Shown here one piece after another: positions 37,801-55,965 of a DNA stretch of 64,000 bases. The position numbers were made by a program, and so were the translations under genes. The DNA lies in NCBI RefSeq assembly GCF_045679555.1, contig NC_092093.1, forward strand, positions 65,571,214 through 65,635,213. Reading direction: 5' to 3'. Positions within the stretch are counted from its first letter, which is position 1; every line of letters begins with the position of its first letter. The DNA comes from Salvelinus alpinus. Lineage: Eukaryota; Chordata; Actinopteri; Salmoniformes; Salmonidae. The notes beneath the pieces were generated by a model, which was not told where the DNA came from, did not search any database, and saw only the letters and a list, made by a program, of their open reading frames with translations.

Positions 37801-40800
37801 ATTCTGTGTGGCATAATGAGGAATTAATTCATTGTCTCTGTGTGGCATAATGAGGAATTAATTCATTGTCTCTGTGTGGCATAATGAGGAATTAATTCAT
37901 TGTCTCTGTGTGGCATAATGAGGAATTAATTCATTGTCTCTGTGTGGCATAATGAGGAATTAATTCAGTGTCTCTGTGTGGCGTAATGAGGAATTAATTC
38001 ATTGTCTCTGTGTGGCATAATGAGGAATTAATTCAGTGTCTCTGTGTGGCATAATGAGGACTTAATTCAGTGTCTCTGTGTGGCATAATGAGGAATTAAT
38101 TCAGTGTCTCTGTGTGGCATAATGAGGAATTAATTCAGTGTCTCTGTGTGGCATAATGAGGACTTAATTCATTGTCTCTGTGTGGCATAATGAGGAATTA
38201 ATTCAGTGTCTCTGTGTGGCATAATGAGGAATTAATTCAGTGTCTCTGTGTGGCATAATGAGGACTTAATTCATTGTCTCTGTGTGGCATAATGAGGAAT
38301 TAATTCAGTGTCTCTGTGTGGCATAATGAGGAATTAATTCAGTGTCTCTGTGTGGCATAATGAGGACTTAATTCATTGTCTCTGTGTGGCATAATGAGGA
38401 ATTAATTCAGTGTCTCTGTGTGGCATAATGAGGAATTAATTCAGTGTCTCTGTGTGGCATAATGAGGAATTAATTCATTGTCTCTGTGTGGCATAGTGAG
38501 GACTTAATTCATTGTCTCTGTGTGGCATAATGAGGAATTAATTAATTGTCTCTGTGTGGCATAATACGGACTTAATTCATTGTCTCTGTGTGGCATAATG
38601 AGGACTTAATTCATTGTCTCTGTGTGGCATAATAAGGACTTAATTAATTGTCTCTGTGTGGCATAATGAGGACTTATTTCATTGTCTCTGTGTTGCATAA
38701 TGAGGACTTATTTCATTGTCTCTGTGTGGCATAATGAGGACTTAATTCATTGTCTCTGTGTGGCATAATGAGGACTTAATTCATTGTCTCTGTGTGGCAT
38801 AATGAGGACTTATTTAATTGTCTCTGTGTGGCATAATAAGGACTTAATTCATTGTCTCTGTGTGGCATAATGAGGACTTAATTCATTGTCTCCGTGTGGC
38901 ATAATGAGGACTTAATTAATTGTCTCTGTGTGGCATAATGAGGACTTATTTCATTGTCTCTATGTGGCATAATGAGGACTTATTTCATTGTCTCTGTGTG
39001 GCATAATGAGGACTTAATTAATTGTCTCTGTGTGGCATAATGAGGACTTATTTCATTGTCTCTATGTGGCATAATGAGGAATTAATTCAGTGTCTCTGTG
39101 TGGCATAATGAGGACTTATTTCATTGTCTCTGTGTGGCATAATGAGGACTTAATTCATTGTCTCTGTGTGGCATAATGAGGAATTAATTCAGTGTCTCTG
39201 TGTGGCATAATGAGGAATTAATTCAGTGTCTCTGTGTGGCATAATGAGGAATTAATTCAGTGTCTCTGTGTGGCATAATGAGGACTTAATTCATTGTCTC
39301 TGTGTGGCATAGTGAGGACTTAATTCATTGTCTCTGTGTGGCATAATGAGGAATTAATTAATTGTCTCTGTGTGGCATAATACGGACTTAATTCATTGTC
39401 TCTGTGTGGCATAATGAGGACTTAATTCATTGTCTCTGTGTGGCATAATAAGGACTTAATTCATTGTCTCTGTGTGGCATAATGAGGACTTATTTCATTG
39501 TCTCTGTGTGGCATAATGAGGACTTATTTCATTGTCTCTGTGTGGCATAATGAGGACTTAATTCATTGTCTCTGTGTGGCATAATGAGGACTTAATTCAT
39601 TGTCTCTGTGTGGCATAATGAGGACTTATTTCATTGTCTCTGTGTGGCATAATGAGGACTTATTTCTTTGTCTCTGTGTGGCATAATGAGGACTTAATTA
39701 ATTGTCTCTGTGTGGCATAATGAGGACTTAATTAATTGTCTCTGTGTGGCATAATGAGGACTTATTTCATTGTCTCTGTGTGGCATAGTGAGGACTTAAT
39801 TCATTGTCTCTGTGTGGCATAATGAGGACTTAATTCATTGTCTCTGTGTGGCATAATGAGGACTTAATTCATTGTCTCTGTGTGGCATAATAAGGACTTA
39901 ATTCATTGTCTCTGTGTGGCATAATACGGACTTAATTAATTGTCTCTGTGTGGCATAATGAGGACTTAATTCATTGTCTCTGTGTGGCATAATGATGACT
40001 TAATTCATTGTCTCTGTGTGGCATAATGAGGACTTATTTCATTGTCTCTGTGTGGCATAATAAGGACTTAATTCATTGTCTCTGTGTGGCATAATGAGGA
40101 CTTAATTCATTGTCTCCGTGTGGCATAATGAGGACTTAATTAATTGTCTCTGTGTGGCATAATGAGGACTTATTTCATTGTCTCTATGTGGCATAATGAG
40201 GACTTATTTCATTGTCTCTGTGTGGCATAATGAGGACTTAATTAATTGTCTCTGTGTGGCATAATGAGGACTTATTTCATTGTCTCTATGTGGCATAATG
40301 AGGAATTAATTCAGTGTCTCTGTGTGGCATAATGAGAACTTAATTCATTGTCTCTGTGTGGCATAATGAGGACTTAATTCATTGTCTCTGTGTGGCATAA
40401 TGAGAACTTAATTCATTGTCTCTGTGTGGCATAATGAGGACTTAATTCATTGTCTCTGTGTGGCATAATGAGAACTTAATTCATTGTCTCTGTGTGGCAT
40501 AAGGAGAACTTAATTCATTGTCTCTGTGTGGCATAATGAGGACTTATTTCATTGTCTCTGTGTGGCATAATGAGAACTTAATTCATTGTCTCTGTGTGGC
40601 ATAATGAGAACTTAATTCATTGTCTCTGTGTGGCATAATGAGAACTTAATTCATTGTCTCTGTGTGGCATAATGAGAATTTAATTCATTGTCTCTGTGTG
40701 GCATATTGAGAATTTAATTCATTGTCTCTGTGTGGCATAATGAGGACTTAATTCATTGTCTCTGTGTGGCATAATGAGAACTTAATTCATTGTCTCTGTG

Positions 40801-40936
40801 TGGCATAATGAGAACTTAATTCATTGTCTCTGTGTGGCATAATGAGAATTTAATTCATTGTCTCTGTGTGGCATAATGAGAATGTAATTCATTGTCTCTG
40901 TGTGGCATAATGAGGACTTAATTCATTGTCTCTGTG
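37801..40936. repeat. 34-bp minisatellite, ~92 copies, with higher-order structure
   Basis: Unit tctctgtgtggcataatgag + gaattaattcattg (34 bp). Variants are ordered along the array: gaattaattcagtg is common on the left, gacttaattcattg in the middle and gaacttaattcattg on the right. Rare markers recur at multiples of 34 bp: gcatagtgag at 38491, 39307 (816 bp = 24 units) and 39783 (14 units on); tctccgtg at 38889 and 40113 (36 units). This shows block duplications. Non-coding. Confidence 0.98.
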
Positions 40937-42346
<1,410 letters not shown>

Positions 42347-42357
42347 AAAGAGAGAAT

Positions 42358-42925
42358 GTGTGTGTGACTGTGTCTGTAGAGGTGTGTGTGTGTGTGTATG
42401 TATAGGTGTCTGTATAGGTGTGTGTGTGTATGTATAGGTGTCTGTAGAGATGTGTGTGTGTATGTGTAGGTGTCTATAGAGATGTGTGTGTGTGACTGTG
42501 TCGGTAGAGGTGTGTATGTGTGTATGTATAGGTGTCTGTAGAGATGTGTGTGTGTGTATAGGTGTCTGTAGAGATGTGTGTGTGTGACTGTGTCGGTAGA
42601 GGTGTGTATGCGTGTATGTATAGGTGTCTATAGAGATGTGTGTGTGTGTGTATAGGTGTAAGTAGAGATGTGTGTGTGTGTATAGGTGTCTGTAGAGATG
42701 TGTGTGTGTATGTGTAGGTGTCTATAGCGATGTGTGTGTGTGACTGTGTCTGTAGAGGTGTGTGTGTGTGTATGTACAGGTGTCTGTAGAGGTGTATGTG
42801 TGTATGTATAGGTGTCTGTAGAGGTGTGTGTGTGTGTATGTATAGGTGTCTGTATAGGTATCTGTAGAGATGTGTGTGTGTGTGTGTATGTATAGGTGTC
42901 TGTAGAGATGTGTGTGTATAAGTCT
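42358..42925. repeat. right arm of head-to-head array
   Basis: About eighteen units of the type tgtataggtgtctgtagaga + tgtgtgtgtg, the complement of the left arm. Subtypes such as gactgtgtcggtagaggtgt occur in both arms (as acctctaccgacacagtc on the left), so both arms come from one ancestral array by inversion. Confidence 0.93.
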
Positions 42926-43927
42926 GCCACTAACCACCTGTTCAGTCCAGATGTTACTGGCTAAAGGCTATGTGTGAGTCACTCTCCCTTCTGCCCTCTC
43001 ACCTGGCCACCCTATCAATCACACACTGATCATCATCCCTTGTATTGCTCTCCTTTATTTCCACTCTTTCCTACTCCGTCTCCCTTTTGTCTCCCGCCAG
43101 AAACAACAGAGGGACAGTTTAGCCTCTGTTAGCTGAGTAAAACACAGAGCCTAAAGCCCCAGTGTGAAAACAGACTAACTAATCTATTGTAATGAAGGCC
43201 TGAGCACGACTTGGTGAAACTCCAACTAATCCCCCTCTTCTTTCTCTCCATCGTTCCCTCCATCCCATACTCCGCCTCATGTCTACTTCTGTTAACAAAA
43301 GAAAAAAGGACACAGACACACACCACCTCACCCTTGAGAGAGTGTTTTGAAAGATGAGAGCGGCAGAATGACGAGAGAAATAAATTATTTCTCCTCCAAC
43401 AAAATTAAAGCTCATTCACAACTCACACATGAATATTCAACAACCTCTTCTCAGAGAGAAAGATGGTGAGAGAGAGAGGGAGAGAGATACAGAGAAAGAG
43501 AGGGAGAGAGATGCGGAGAGAGAGAGAGAGAGAGAGAGGGAGAAAGAGAGGGAGAGAGAGAGAGAGGGAGAGAGATGCAGAGAAAGAGAGGGAATGAATG
43601 ACAAAGGGAGAGAGAGAGAGGGCAGCTGGAGGAGATGTGGGTGTGTCCTAAGCAGGTGTTATATATTAGTTGTAAGCCAAGATGTCTGACGTTTTCCCCC
43701 CAAGGTGGCTGTTATACATCACTACTAAAGACTCTGCCACAAAATTGTGAGTGGATGAGGTGAATTACCCCCATTAAACCTAAAGCTCTTTGAAATCTGC
43801 GGAAATGTAATTTGTCATCCATCATCAAATTGACAGCCACTATGCTGCCCTACAATGGCAAAACGCAGTAACTACGAATTTGGTAAAAAAATATTTGTTT
43901 TAATGGCCAGGTACATTATCTGATTAA
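42926..43927. other. intronic; (GA)n tract 43470-43622, no gene
   Basis: GA-rich microsatellite with short AGATGCAGAG interruptions. The rest is unassigned. Confidence 0.55.
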
Positions 43928-44986
43928 CTTCTTTATGATAGGGGGCAGCATTTTCACTTTTGGATGAATAGTGAACTGCCTCCTAATCTGTCCCAGATGC
44001 TAATATATGCATATTATTATCACTATTGGATATAAAACACTCTGAAGTTTCTAAAACTGTTTGAATGATGTCTGTGAGTATAACATAACTCATATGGCAG
44101 GCAAAAACCTGAGAAATATTCCAAACAGGAAGTGAGAATTCTGAGGCTGGTCGATGTTCAACTCATCGCCTTTTCAATTCCCTGTAAGATATGGATCTGT
44201 TTGCACTTCCTACGCCTTCCACTAGATGTCAACAGTCTGTAGAATGTGGAATGAAGCCTCTGCTGTGATGTTGAGCCGGATGGGAGGTGTTTCAGTCAGT
44301 GGTCTGGCAGAATGCCAGTTCCTGGTCACGCGCATTACACATGATATTGCCTTGCGTTCCATTTCTTCTAGAGACACGAAGGAATTCTCCGGTTGGAACG
44401 TTATTGGATAGTTATGATAACAACATCCTGAAGATTGATTTTCTCCTTAGCAGTTTATTCGACCTGTTATATAACTTTTTGAAGTTTTCGTCCGAGTTTA
44501 TGAGGAGTATTTATGTTATTTGACGTGGCTCTCTGCAATTTCTCCGGATATTTTGGAGGCATTTCTGAACATGGCGCCAATGTAAACCGAGATTTGTGGA
44601 TATAAATATGCACATTATCGAACAAAACATAAATGTATTGTGTAACATATATGAGTGTCATCTGATGAAGATCATCAAAGGTTAGTGATTAATTTTATCT
44701 CTATTTCTGCTTTTTGTGACTACTATCTTTTGCTGTGAAAATGGCTGTGTTTTTCTGTGGCTATGTACTGAGCTAACATAATTGTTTGGTGTGCTTTCCC
44801 CGTAAATCCTTTTTGAAATCAGACATGTTGGCTGGATTCACAACATGTGTAGCTTTAATTTGGTGTCTTTCATGTGTGATTTCATGAAAGATTGATTTTT
44901 ATAGTAATATATTTGAATTTGGCACGCTACATTTTTTCTGGCTTTTGGCCAAGTGGGATGCTACCGTCCCACATATCCCAGATAAG
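43928..44986. mobile_element. TTAA-flanked DNA element (piggyBac-type target)
   Basis: Flanked by TTAA on both sides (43924-43927 and 44987-44990). Left end cttctttatgatagggggca; the reverse complement of the right end begins cttatctggg. Internal landmarks atgtctgtgagtataacata and atatggcaggcaaaaacctg match the element at 56750-57753, so both are one family. About 1.06 kb with no transposase; probably non-autonomous. TTAA target choice is the hallmark of piggyBac. Confidence 0.75.
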
Positions 44987-44990
44987 TTAA

Positions 44991-45314
44991 TGTGGTATTT
45001 ACTTTCCTGACTCAATAACAAACGAGTTGATCAAAATATACAAAGGAGTATCAGAAACTGCTGTCTGTCTAAACAGAAAAATACAGATTTTTCAGCAAAA
45101 TAAAAGACTGTGTTTTGCCTGTGTAGGGCAGTATGGTTAAATAGCCATCTCATCATAAAAGAACCGTGGCTAAATTTGATCCCCTGGAATTTAACATTCT
45201 CAATCTGAATATGATTGAATGCCCATTTAGCCATTTAATTTCAGGCATTCAAGTATAGTCGCATAAAGCACATGACATGTCAATCATCGCTTTAGAGTCA
45301 TATAGAGCGATACA
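44991..45314. other. intronic, no feature recognised
   Basis: AT-rich sequence between two mobile elements. No gene seen. Confidence 0.4.
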
Positions 45315-45515
45315 GTACCGGTACCACATGTATATAGCCTCGTTATTGTTATGTTACTGTGTTACTTTTTATTCATTTTATTTTATTTTATTTGGTAAAT
45401 ATTTTCTTAACTCTTCTTGAAATGCACTGTTGGTTAAGGGCTTGTAAGTAAGCATTTCAAAAGAACTTGCTGTATTCGTGCACATGTGACAGATAAAGTT
45501 TGATTTGACTTGATT
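45315..45515. mobile_element. retroelement tail fragment
   Basis: Shares gtatatagcctcg, gcactgttggttaagggctt and gtaagtaagcatttc with the insertion at 5984-6330. It ends near tgacagataaagtttgattt. Confidence 0.65.
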
Positions 45516-45773
45516 TGAGAACTGAGAGGGAAGCAGTCAGGGAAAAGTTTTAAAGTCTGAACAGAAATGTCAGAGTTTTTTTTCTTCATCGTTCTAATAA
45601 AGTGTTCTAATACAGTGCAATAAAGAGAGGAGGATTGAAGAGGGGAAAAGAGGAGTAATTGAAAAAGATGAAAGAGAGAGAACAAGCCAGAGAGGCCAAT
45701 GAAAGGAGTGTAAAAACAGAAGAAGCCACAGAACTAAAGAGTGTGCTAAATGAGAGAGAACGAGGTACAGTCA

Positions 45774-46734
<961 letters not shown>

Positions 46735-47253
46735 CACCTACTGGGCCCGTTTTATTATTTGAAGTCTTTGCTATTTAATTACGATTACCCAGAGGCAGAA
46801 ATGGCTACAGAAAAGGGTTAACTTGGGACCCGATGCAAGAGACTCACACACACACACACAAGTCCTGGCTGTTCAGCCACCCTAGGCGAGACAAGCTCCT
46901 ACAAGAACAGTCCAAGTAAGCAAAATGACATTGAAAGACGTCTAAAATACATATTTTTCCAGATGTTGAAGTTAAGTTCAATTTTGGCTCTGAATCAAAG
47001 ACAAAAATACATATTTTCCGGGCTTTGAAATCAGGTACATTTTCGGTTCTGAAGGAAAGTTTAAAATAGTTATTTCCCGAACATTGAATTAGGTACATTT
47101 TAGGTTCTGAATGAAAGTTGAAAATATGTCATTTATAGACGTCTATGTTTGTGCCAAATCAAGGCTGGTACAGACCTGACAAAATCTGAACCAAACTTAA
47201 GATGTCCAATTAGCGCCAGCATCGGTCTGTGCTTACTGAGGTATAGCCTACAT

Positions 47254-47448
47254 CAGGGATGGGTAACTCTAGTCCTCAGGGGCCGGAGTGTTGTCACACT
47301 TTCCCCATCCCTAGCCAACACAGCTGATGAAACTAATTCCATTCTAAACTGAAGATCATGATTAGTTAGTTATTGGTGTCAGATGTGTTAGCTGGGGCAA
47401 AGGTTTGACACCAATCAGGCCCCAGAGGACTGGAGTTTCCCATCCCTG
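47254..47448. mobile_element. 195-bp hAT-type MITE
   Basis: Starts cagggatgggtaactctagt and ends actggagtttcccatccctg, inverted repeats of one another. The flanks are gcctacat (47246-47253) and gcctacag (47449-47456), an 8-bp target duplication with one mismatch. Non-coding. Confidence 0.85.
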
Positions 47449-48852
47449 GCCTACAGTGTCGCCTGAAATAACATTTAAGGAATGCCCATCTATGTGGTAG
47501 GCATACTGTTTGTAAAACACCAAGAAAAGACGTCTGGTCACCAAAAAAAGACATCCAAAAGACGTAGGCATCGGTCCGTGCTTACACTGGACTGTTATGA
47601 ATGCCCATCATTGTGGTAGGCCCTCCGTTTGTAAAACAGGCCATAGCATTGGCTTTATTAGTCCTGATTCCTGTAACTAAATCAGTCAATGGCTATTTAA
47701 GCTCTGAATATCAGCTACCCAACTTTATCAGGATGAGTTATCCTGAGTCTATTTGCTATGTATTGACACAGCTAGAAATGCAGAAATATTTCATTTTTTC
47801 GCCATGATCAGCTTGCCAATTTTTTTTTATGGATAATAACTTGAAACCACACCATCATGACAATGGGATGAAACTTTGTCCATTCCATACTGTCCATTTT
47901 ACTTTGACTTGTTTTTGAATATGTTGTTTGTTAACATGTCAGTGCATTTTTATTGGAATGGGGGGCATTTAGGTTAGGCTATTTGATCGGAGAAACCTAC
48001 ATGATGTAAAAAATATCTGTCACATTACATTGTCATCCATTTTATCTCCAGTCTGTAGACTTTCTACCATATCCTGTATCTGCTACATGATTTATGTTAG
48101 ATTCTTTTTTTGACGTAACATTGGTGGAGCGCCGCAGAGACGTGTCTCTCCAACAGCACCCTGGAGAGGCACGCTGGGAATGGACAAGATCATTATTTTG
48201 AGTCCCTGCCACTGACAAAGTGGGCAATGCTTATCATAGGGCGGCATCAGCACTCACCTAAAAAGCCCACATGCCACTGGTTGAGAGAAATTGTCATTGT
48301 TTTTGGCCAGAATTAATTATGTGAGGTATTATGTGCTGTTGGAGGTACCGTCTTGGTCTGTTTAGCTCAGAAAATGCCGCCCTCGTCGATCTCCCGCCAT
48401 AAGAAGACCCATAGTCCTGCCTAATGAGAGGGCTGGGCCCTGCACACACCCACGCACAAACTCTTCCAGCTATGACTGAGGGTCGGGTCCTTTGTCCCTA
48501 CATCATGTGGACATGGTAATGATAGAGTTCGAAAGGGTCAGAAACATTTGATCCTTTCTTTCCTTCATTCTTCTGTTCCTCTCTCCTTTTAAGTGTGTAT
48601 AATTGAGTTTGATTTTCTATTCCTTTTATGAAAGGCCTCTAATTGTATTGCTCTGTAGAGAAAAAGTTCAAAAGTTTGACAAAAGACCCTTAAGGTGATT
48701 GACACAAAAGACACACGTTGAATTGAGTATGTGGGCGCGGGTGTGTATGAGCGCGTACACACTCACCCTTACACACACGCACCCACGCGCACACATGCAC
48801 ACACACACAAAATTACAATTAGTTGATCACTTTGGTGCAATTTTCACAAGTA
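47449..48852. other. intronic, no gene recognised
   Basis: Related phrases gcatcggtccgtgcttac and aatgcccatc occur twice (near 47455-47500 and 47567-47610), a small local duplication. Otherwise unassigned. Confidence 0.45.
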
Positions 48853-50303
48853 CAGTGCCTTCGGATAGTATTCAGACCCCTTGACTTTTTTCAAATGTTG
48901 TTACATTACAGCCTTACTCTAATGTATTAAATAAAATATTTTCCTCAGCAATCTACAGAAATACCTTATTTACGTAAGTATTCAGGCCCTTTGCTATGAG
49001 ACATGAAATTAAGCTCAGGTCCATCCTGTTTCCATTGATCATCCTTGAGATGTTTCTACAACTTGAATGGATTCCACCTGTGGTAAATTCAGTTGATTGG
49101 ACATGATTTGGAAAGGCACACACCTGTCTATATAAGGTTCCACAGTGGACAGTGCATGTCAGAGCAAAAACCAAGCCATGAGGTCGAAGGAATTGTCCGT
49201 AGAGCCCCAAGACAGGAATTCTGTAGCATTGAAGGTCCCCAAGAACACAGTGGCCTCCATCATTCTTAAATGGAAGAAGTTTGGAGCTCTGTCAGAGTTA
49301 CCATCGGGTTCTTGGTCACCCTCGATTGCTGAGTTTGGCCGAGCAGCCAGCTCTAGGAAGAGTCTTGGTGGTTCCAGAGTTCCGCTGTGGAGATGGGAAA
49401 CATTCCAGAAGGACAATCATCTCTGCAGCACTCCACCAATCAGGCCTTTATGGTAGAGTGGACCGACGGAAGCCACTCCTCAGTAAAAGGCACATGACAG
49501 CCCGCTTGGAGTTTGCCAAAAGGCACCTAAAGACTCTCGGACCATGAGAAACAAGATTCTCTGGTCTGATGAAATCAAGATTGAACTCTTTGGCCTGAAT
49601 GTCAAGCGTCACATCTGGAGGAAACCTGGCACCATCCCTACGGTGAAGCATGGTGGTGGCAGCATCATGCTGTGGGGATGTCTTTCAGCGGCAGGGACTG
49701 GGAGACTAGTCAGGATCGAGGGAAAGATGAACGGAGCAAAGCACAAGATGATACTTGATGAAAACCTGATACAGAGTGCTCAGGACCTCAGACTGGGGCG
49801 AAGGTTCACGTTCCAACAGGCCAACAACCCTAAACACACAGCCAAGACAACACAGGAGTCTCTGCATGTCCTTGAGTGGCCCAGCCAGAGCCCAGACTTG
49901 AACCCAATCGAACATCTCTGGAGAGACCTGAAAATAGCTGTGCAGCAACGCTCCCCATCCAACCTGACAGAGCTTTAGAGGATCTGCAGAGAAGATTGGG
50001 AGAAACTCCCAAAATACAGGTGTGCCAAGCTTGAAGCGTCATACCCAAGGATACTCGAGGCTGTAATTGCTGCTTCAACAAAGTACTGAGTAAAGGGTCT
50101 GAATACTTATGTAAATGTGCTATTTCCATTTTTTTATTTTATATATTTGCTACAAAAAAAAAAAAACTGTTTTGGCTTTGTCATTATGGGGTATTGTGTG
50201 TAGATTGATGAGGGAATATTTTTTTTATTACATTTTAAAATAAGGCTGTAACGTAACAAAATGTGGAAAAGGCAAGGGGTCTGAATACTTTCCGAAAGCA
50301 CTG
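48853..50303 (+). mobile_element. full-length Tc1-like transposon, inactive
   Basis: Ends cagtgccttcggatagtatt and, as reverse complement of the right end, cagtgctttcggaaagtatt. TA lies at each edge (48851-48852, 50304-50305). Size 1,451 bp, close to the usual 1.6 kb. The transposase reads on the plus strand but is broken by frameshifts. The same family gave the deleted copy at 26986-27753. Confidence 0.93.
49145..49978 (+). pseudogene. Tc1 transposase with lost catalytic Asp
   Basis: The N-terminal part (49180-49300) has RSKELSV and NTVASIILKWKKFG (helix-turn-helix). The middle is frameshifted near 49330-49400. The catalytic part reads MRNKILWSDEIKIELFGLN with the first Asp present, then FTFQQANNPKHTAKTT, where the second catalytic Asp of the usual QQDND motif is Ala (and the following Asp is Asn), then WPSQSPDLNPIEHLWRDLK. 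The element is disabled twice over, by frameshift and by loss of a catalytic residue. Confidence 0.88.
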
Positions 50304-50553
50304 TATACAGTATTGCAATGTGAAACATGTATTTCTAGATGAAACACTGAATAAGTTTGTTGAAAAATTGACTATGATTTAGTGTGGTATACTTTAATCA
50401 TTTGAAAATATGCTTAGAGTTTTGAAACAACTGCCTTTTTGATGATCTGTTTCGAGTTTTGTACTAAGCATTTTGAAAATGTACCACATACTTTTGAAAA
50501 TTGCACCAAAGTGACTGAAAAAACCGAATAACAGCTTCATGCGCGGAACTCAC

Positions 50554-50681
50554 GGTCTCCTTGACAACGGAGCGGCCCGACAGTGAGCTTTGCCTCTGAA
50601 CCCAGCCTGTTGGTGTCACCCACGGCAACCTGACTGACTGGCAAATGGTCCTTATACACCAACAGACCACTGTCCTCTCTC
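50554..50681 (-). CDS. cntnap2: CNTNAP2 exon: end of fibrinogen-like region
   Basis: 128 bp; phase 2 in, phase 1 out. Acceptor ctcctccccag, donor gtgagt. It encodes [20 protein letters not shown], then [20 protein letters not shown] and GD. The motif [23 protein letters not shown] is strongly conserved in Caspr2. The first base completes the Trp codon that ends the previous exon (TG|G), and the last base starts an Arg codon (C|GT), which confirms both junctions. Confidence 0.92.
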
Positions 50682-53102
<2,421 letters not shown>

Positions 53103-53184
53103 GTTGTTACAGTATGTCTACAGTATGGTTAAATAAAAATAAACACACACAGTACCCCCATTCCACGCCAACCCCTGTACTCAC

Positions 53185-53341
53185 CATTGTTTGTGGTCAG
53201 CGTCACAGTTACAGTCATATTTGGGGTCAGTGCAGTTCCTGTCAATACCACAGGAACACTTCTGTATCCCTGGCCCTGATCCTCCCCAGTAGAAATGTTT
53301 CTCACTGCTCCTACCCACCCACCATGTGTAGGGGGTCCCAT
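53185..53341 (-). CDS. cntnap2: CNTNAP2 exon: fibrinogen-like segment
   Basis: Most 5' exon visible in the window (157 bp; phase 1 in, phase 2 out). Acceptor ctctctag precedes the exon and donor gtgagt follows it. It encodes [19 protein letters not shown], then [18 protein letters not shown] and [14 protein letters not shown]. The four closely spaced cysteines and the WWVG...YWGGS signature are typical of the fibrinogen C-like region of neurexin IV/Caspr proteins. The preceding exon was not found between 53342 and 64000, so the upstream intron is longer than 10.6 kb. Confidence 0.9.
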
Positions 53342-53381
53342 CTAGAGAGACACAGACACACACAGGAGATATTAGTATAAG

Positions 53382-53388
<7 letters not shown>

Positions 53389-53419
<31 letters not shown>

Positions 53420-53516
53420 TTTAAGATTCCAAACCAGTCCCAATTCCAGTCTGCTGCATGGTTCATGTCTCTTAAAATGTGTGTGTGTCTATGAGGTGGG
53501 GGGGGGGGGGGGGGGG
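53389..53516. repeat. (AC)n and ~22-base poly-G run
   Basis: AC run 53389-53417, and a G homopolymer at about 53497-53516. Homopolymer length is likely to be uncertain in the assembly. Confidence 0.9.
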
Positions 53517-54589
53517 TCACTGGTCTGTAATAAGAGACGTAATATTGTTTTATTCAGATGCTCCGCTCTGTAGAGTAGAAAGATATGCATAATATCTGGG
53601 AACAGCACAATAACACACACAATATGAGACTATATGAGAGAGGAGAAGATTGCTATTCTCTTTATTTCTAATAAAGGGCACAATATACGGATATAGATCT
53701 TCTATTCTGTTGTGATAAAATCCCAAATATAAAATGCTATGAATATTATAATCCGAGACACAGTATAGAGAGGAGATGAGTAAGCAAAAGCAATGATAAT
53801 CTCTGAAACACACAACATCTCTCTGTCTCACCTTAGTGGCACACAGAGTTTCATTCAAAAATGCTATACAGTATATCCATTTTCAGAAATGTTGGCAACC
53901 ATCACTCCAGTGTTCCAATGGCACGTTGTGTGTGTGTTAGCTAATCCAAGTTTATCATTTAAAAGTCTAATTGATCATTAGAAAACCCTTTTGCAATTAT
54001 GTTAGCACAGCTGAAAACTGTTGTCCTGATTAAAGAAGCAATAAAACTGGCCTTCTTTAGACTAGTCGAGTAACTGGAGCATCAGCATTTGTGGGTTCAA
54101 TTACAGGCTCAAAATGGCCAGAAACAAATAGCGTCTGTGTAAATGATACACTTGTGACATTAATATATTTTTACAAATAATAACTAAATACAGTAATATA
54201 ATATCTGTACGTAAAACATTTACATTTGACATTGTAGACATTTAGCAGATGCTATTATCAAGAGCGACTTACAGTAAGTGCATTCATCTTAAGTTAGCTA
54301 GGTGAGGCAACCACATATCACAGTCAAATATACAGGACACAAACATTCCATTCCAGCTAAACAATGGCTATATAGCGTTTTGCAGTGTTCAAACACATCT
54401 AAAATCTATGAATAAAAAATATGAGAACAGTAATATTTTACACACACATGAAGGTACCCATAAGCAATAATTTCTGAGGAAAAAAAATACAAATTTGACT
54501 TTTATGGGGGGATATAGCATTTTGGAAATTAAATAATTTATTCCTGCATTTCTAATATCTCATCAAACACTGGGTGTATGTGTGGCGGA
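53517..54589. other. upstream CNTNAP2 intron; SINE-like tail at 54224-54300
   Basis: The stretch acatttacatttgacatt, agacatttagcagatgct and agagcgacttacagtaagtg is the reverse complement of the 3' tail shared by fish SINEs and also seen at 17276-17429. The remaining sequence is AT-rich without a gene. Confidence 0.6.
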
Positions 54590-55272
<683 letters not shown>

Positions 55273-55775
55273 TTCATACATGCACGCTCATATACACTTC
55301 CAGGTGCTCAATTCAATGTGGGTCTTTTGTGTCAATCACCTTAAAGGTCTTTTGTAATGAACATTTTTGAAACATTCTTTTCAACTTTTTCTCTTGAGAG
55401 CAAAATAATTAGAGGCCTTTGATGAAAAGAATAGAACATCTAACTAAATTATACACCTATTAGACTATTAACGGGGCAATATAAATCCATATGTATTAAC
55501 CATAGATTCTTATAGAATATGTCTCACTCAGTTCCACTGTCTTACCCCATCAAACTCAAATATAAGCTTGTCCATTGCATACTAGGGAAAATGTAAACAA
55601 ACACTGTGTACCCTCAAAACATGGTTACAACTGTAATTTTGGTTCTTGCATCCATAGCTATCTATGACTTTTATAGTGGTTACATTTCTCCAGCTCATCC
55701 CTCAGCTTTTTACCAAAACAGTGTCAGGGGTGGCACTTTGTTATTGTTTCAAATGCTGATTGCCCCCTTTAAAAT
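55273..55775. other. upstream intron, no feature recognised
   Basis: No gene or known repeat was identified. Confidence 0.45.
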
Positions 55776-55965
55776 GAGAGTGTGTGTGTGTGAGAAAGAG
55801 AGAGATATAGAGTGTGTGTGTGAGAAAGAGAGAGATAGAGAGTGTGTGTGTGAGAAAGAGAGAGATAGAGAGTGTGTGTGTGAGAAAGAGAGAGATAGAG
55901 AGTGTGTGTGTGAGAAAGAGAGAGATAGAGAGTGTGTGTGTAAGAAAGAGAGAGATAGAGAGTGG
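55776..55965. repeat. 30-bp tandem array, 6 copies
   Basis: Unit agtgtgtgtgtgagaaagag + agagatagag (30 bp), nearly identical copies. Confidence 0.95.

Noticed and set aside
37801..40936. CRISPR-like array (regular 34-bp periodicity)
   Set aside because: There are no unique spacers; the units are contiguous near-identical repeats in a vertebrate intron.
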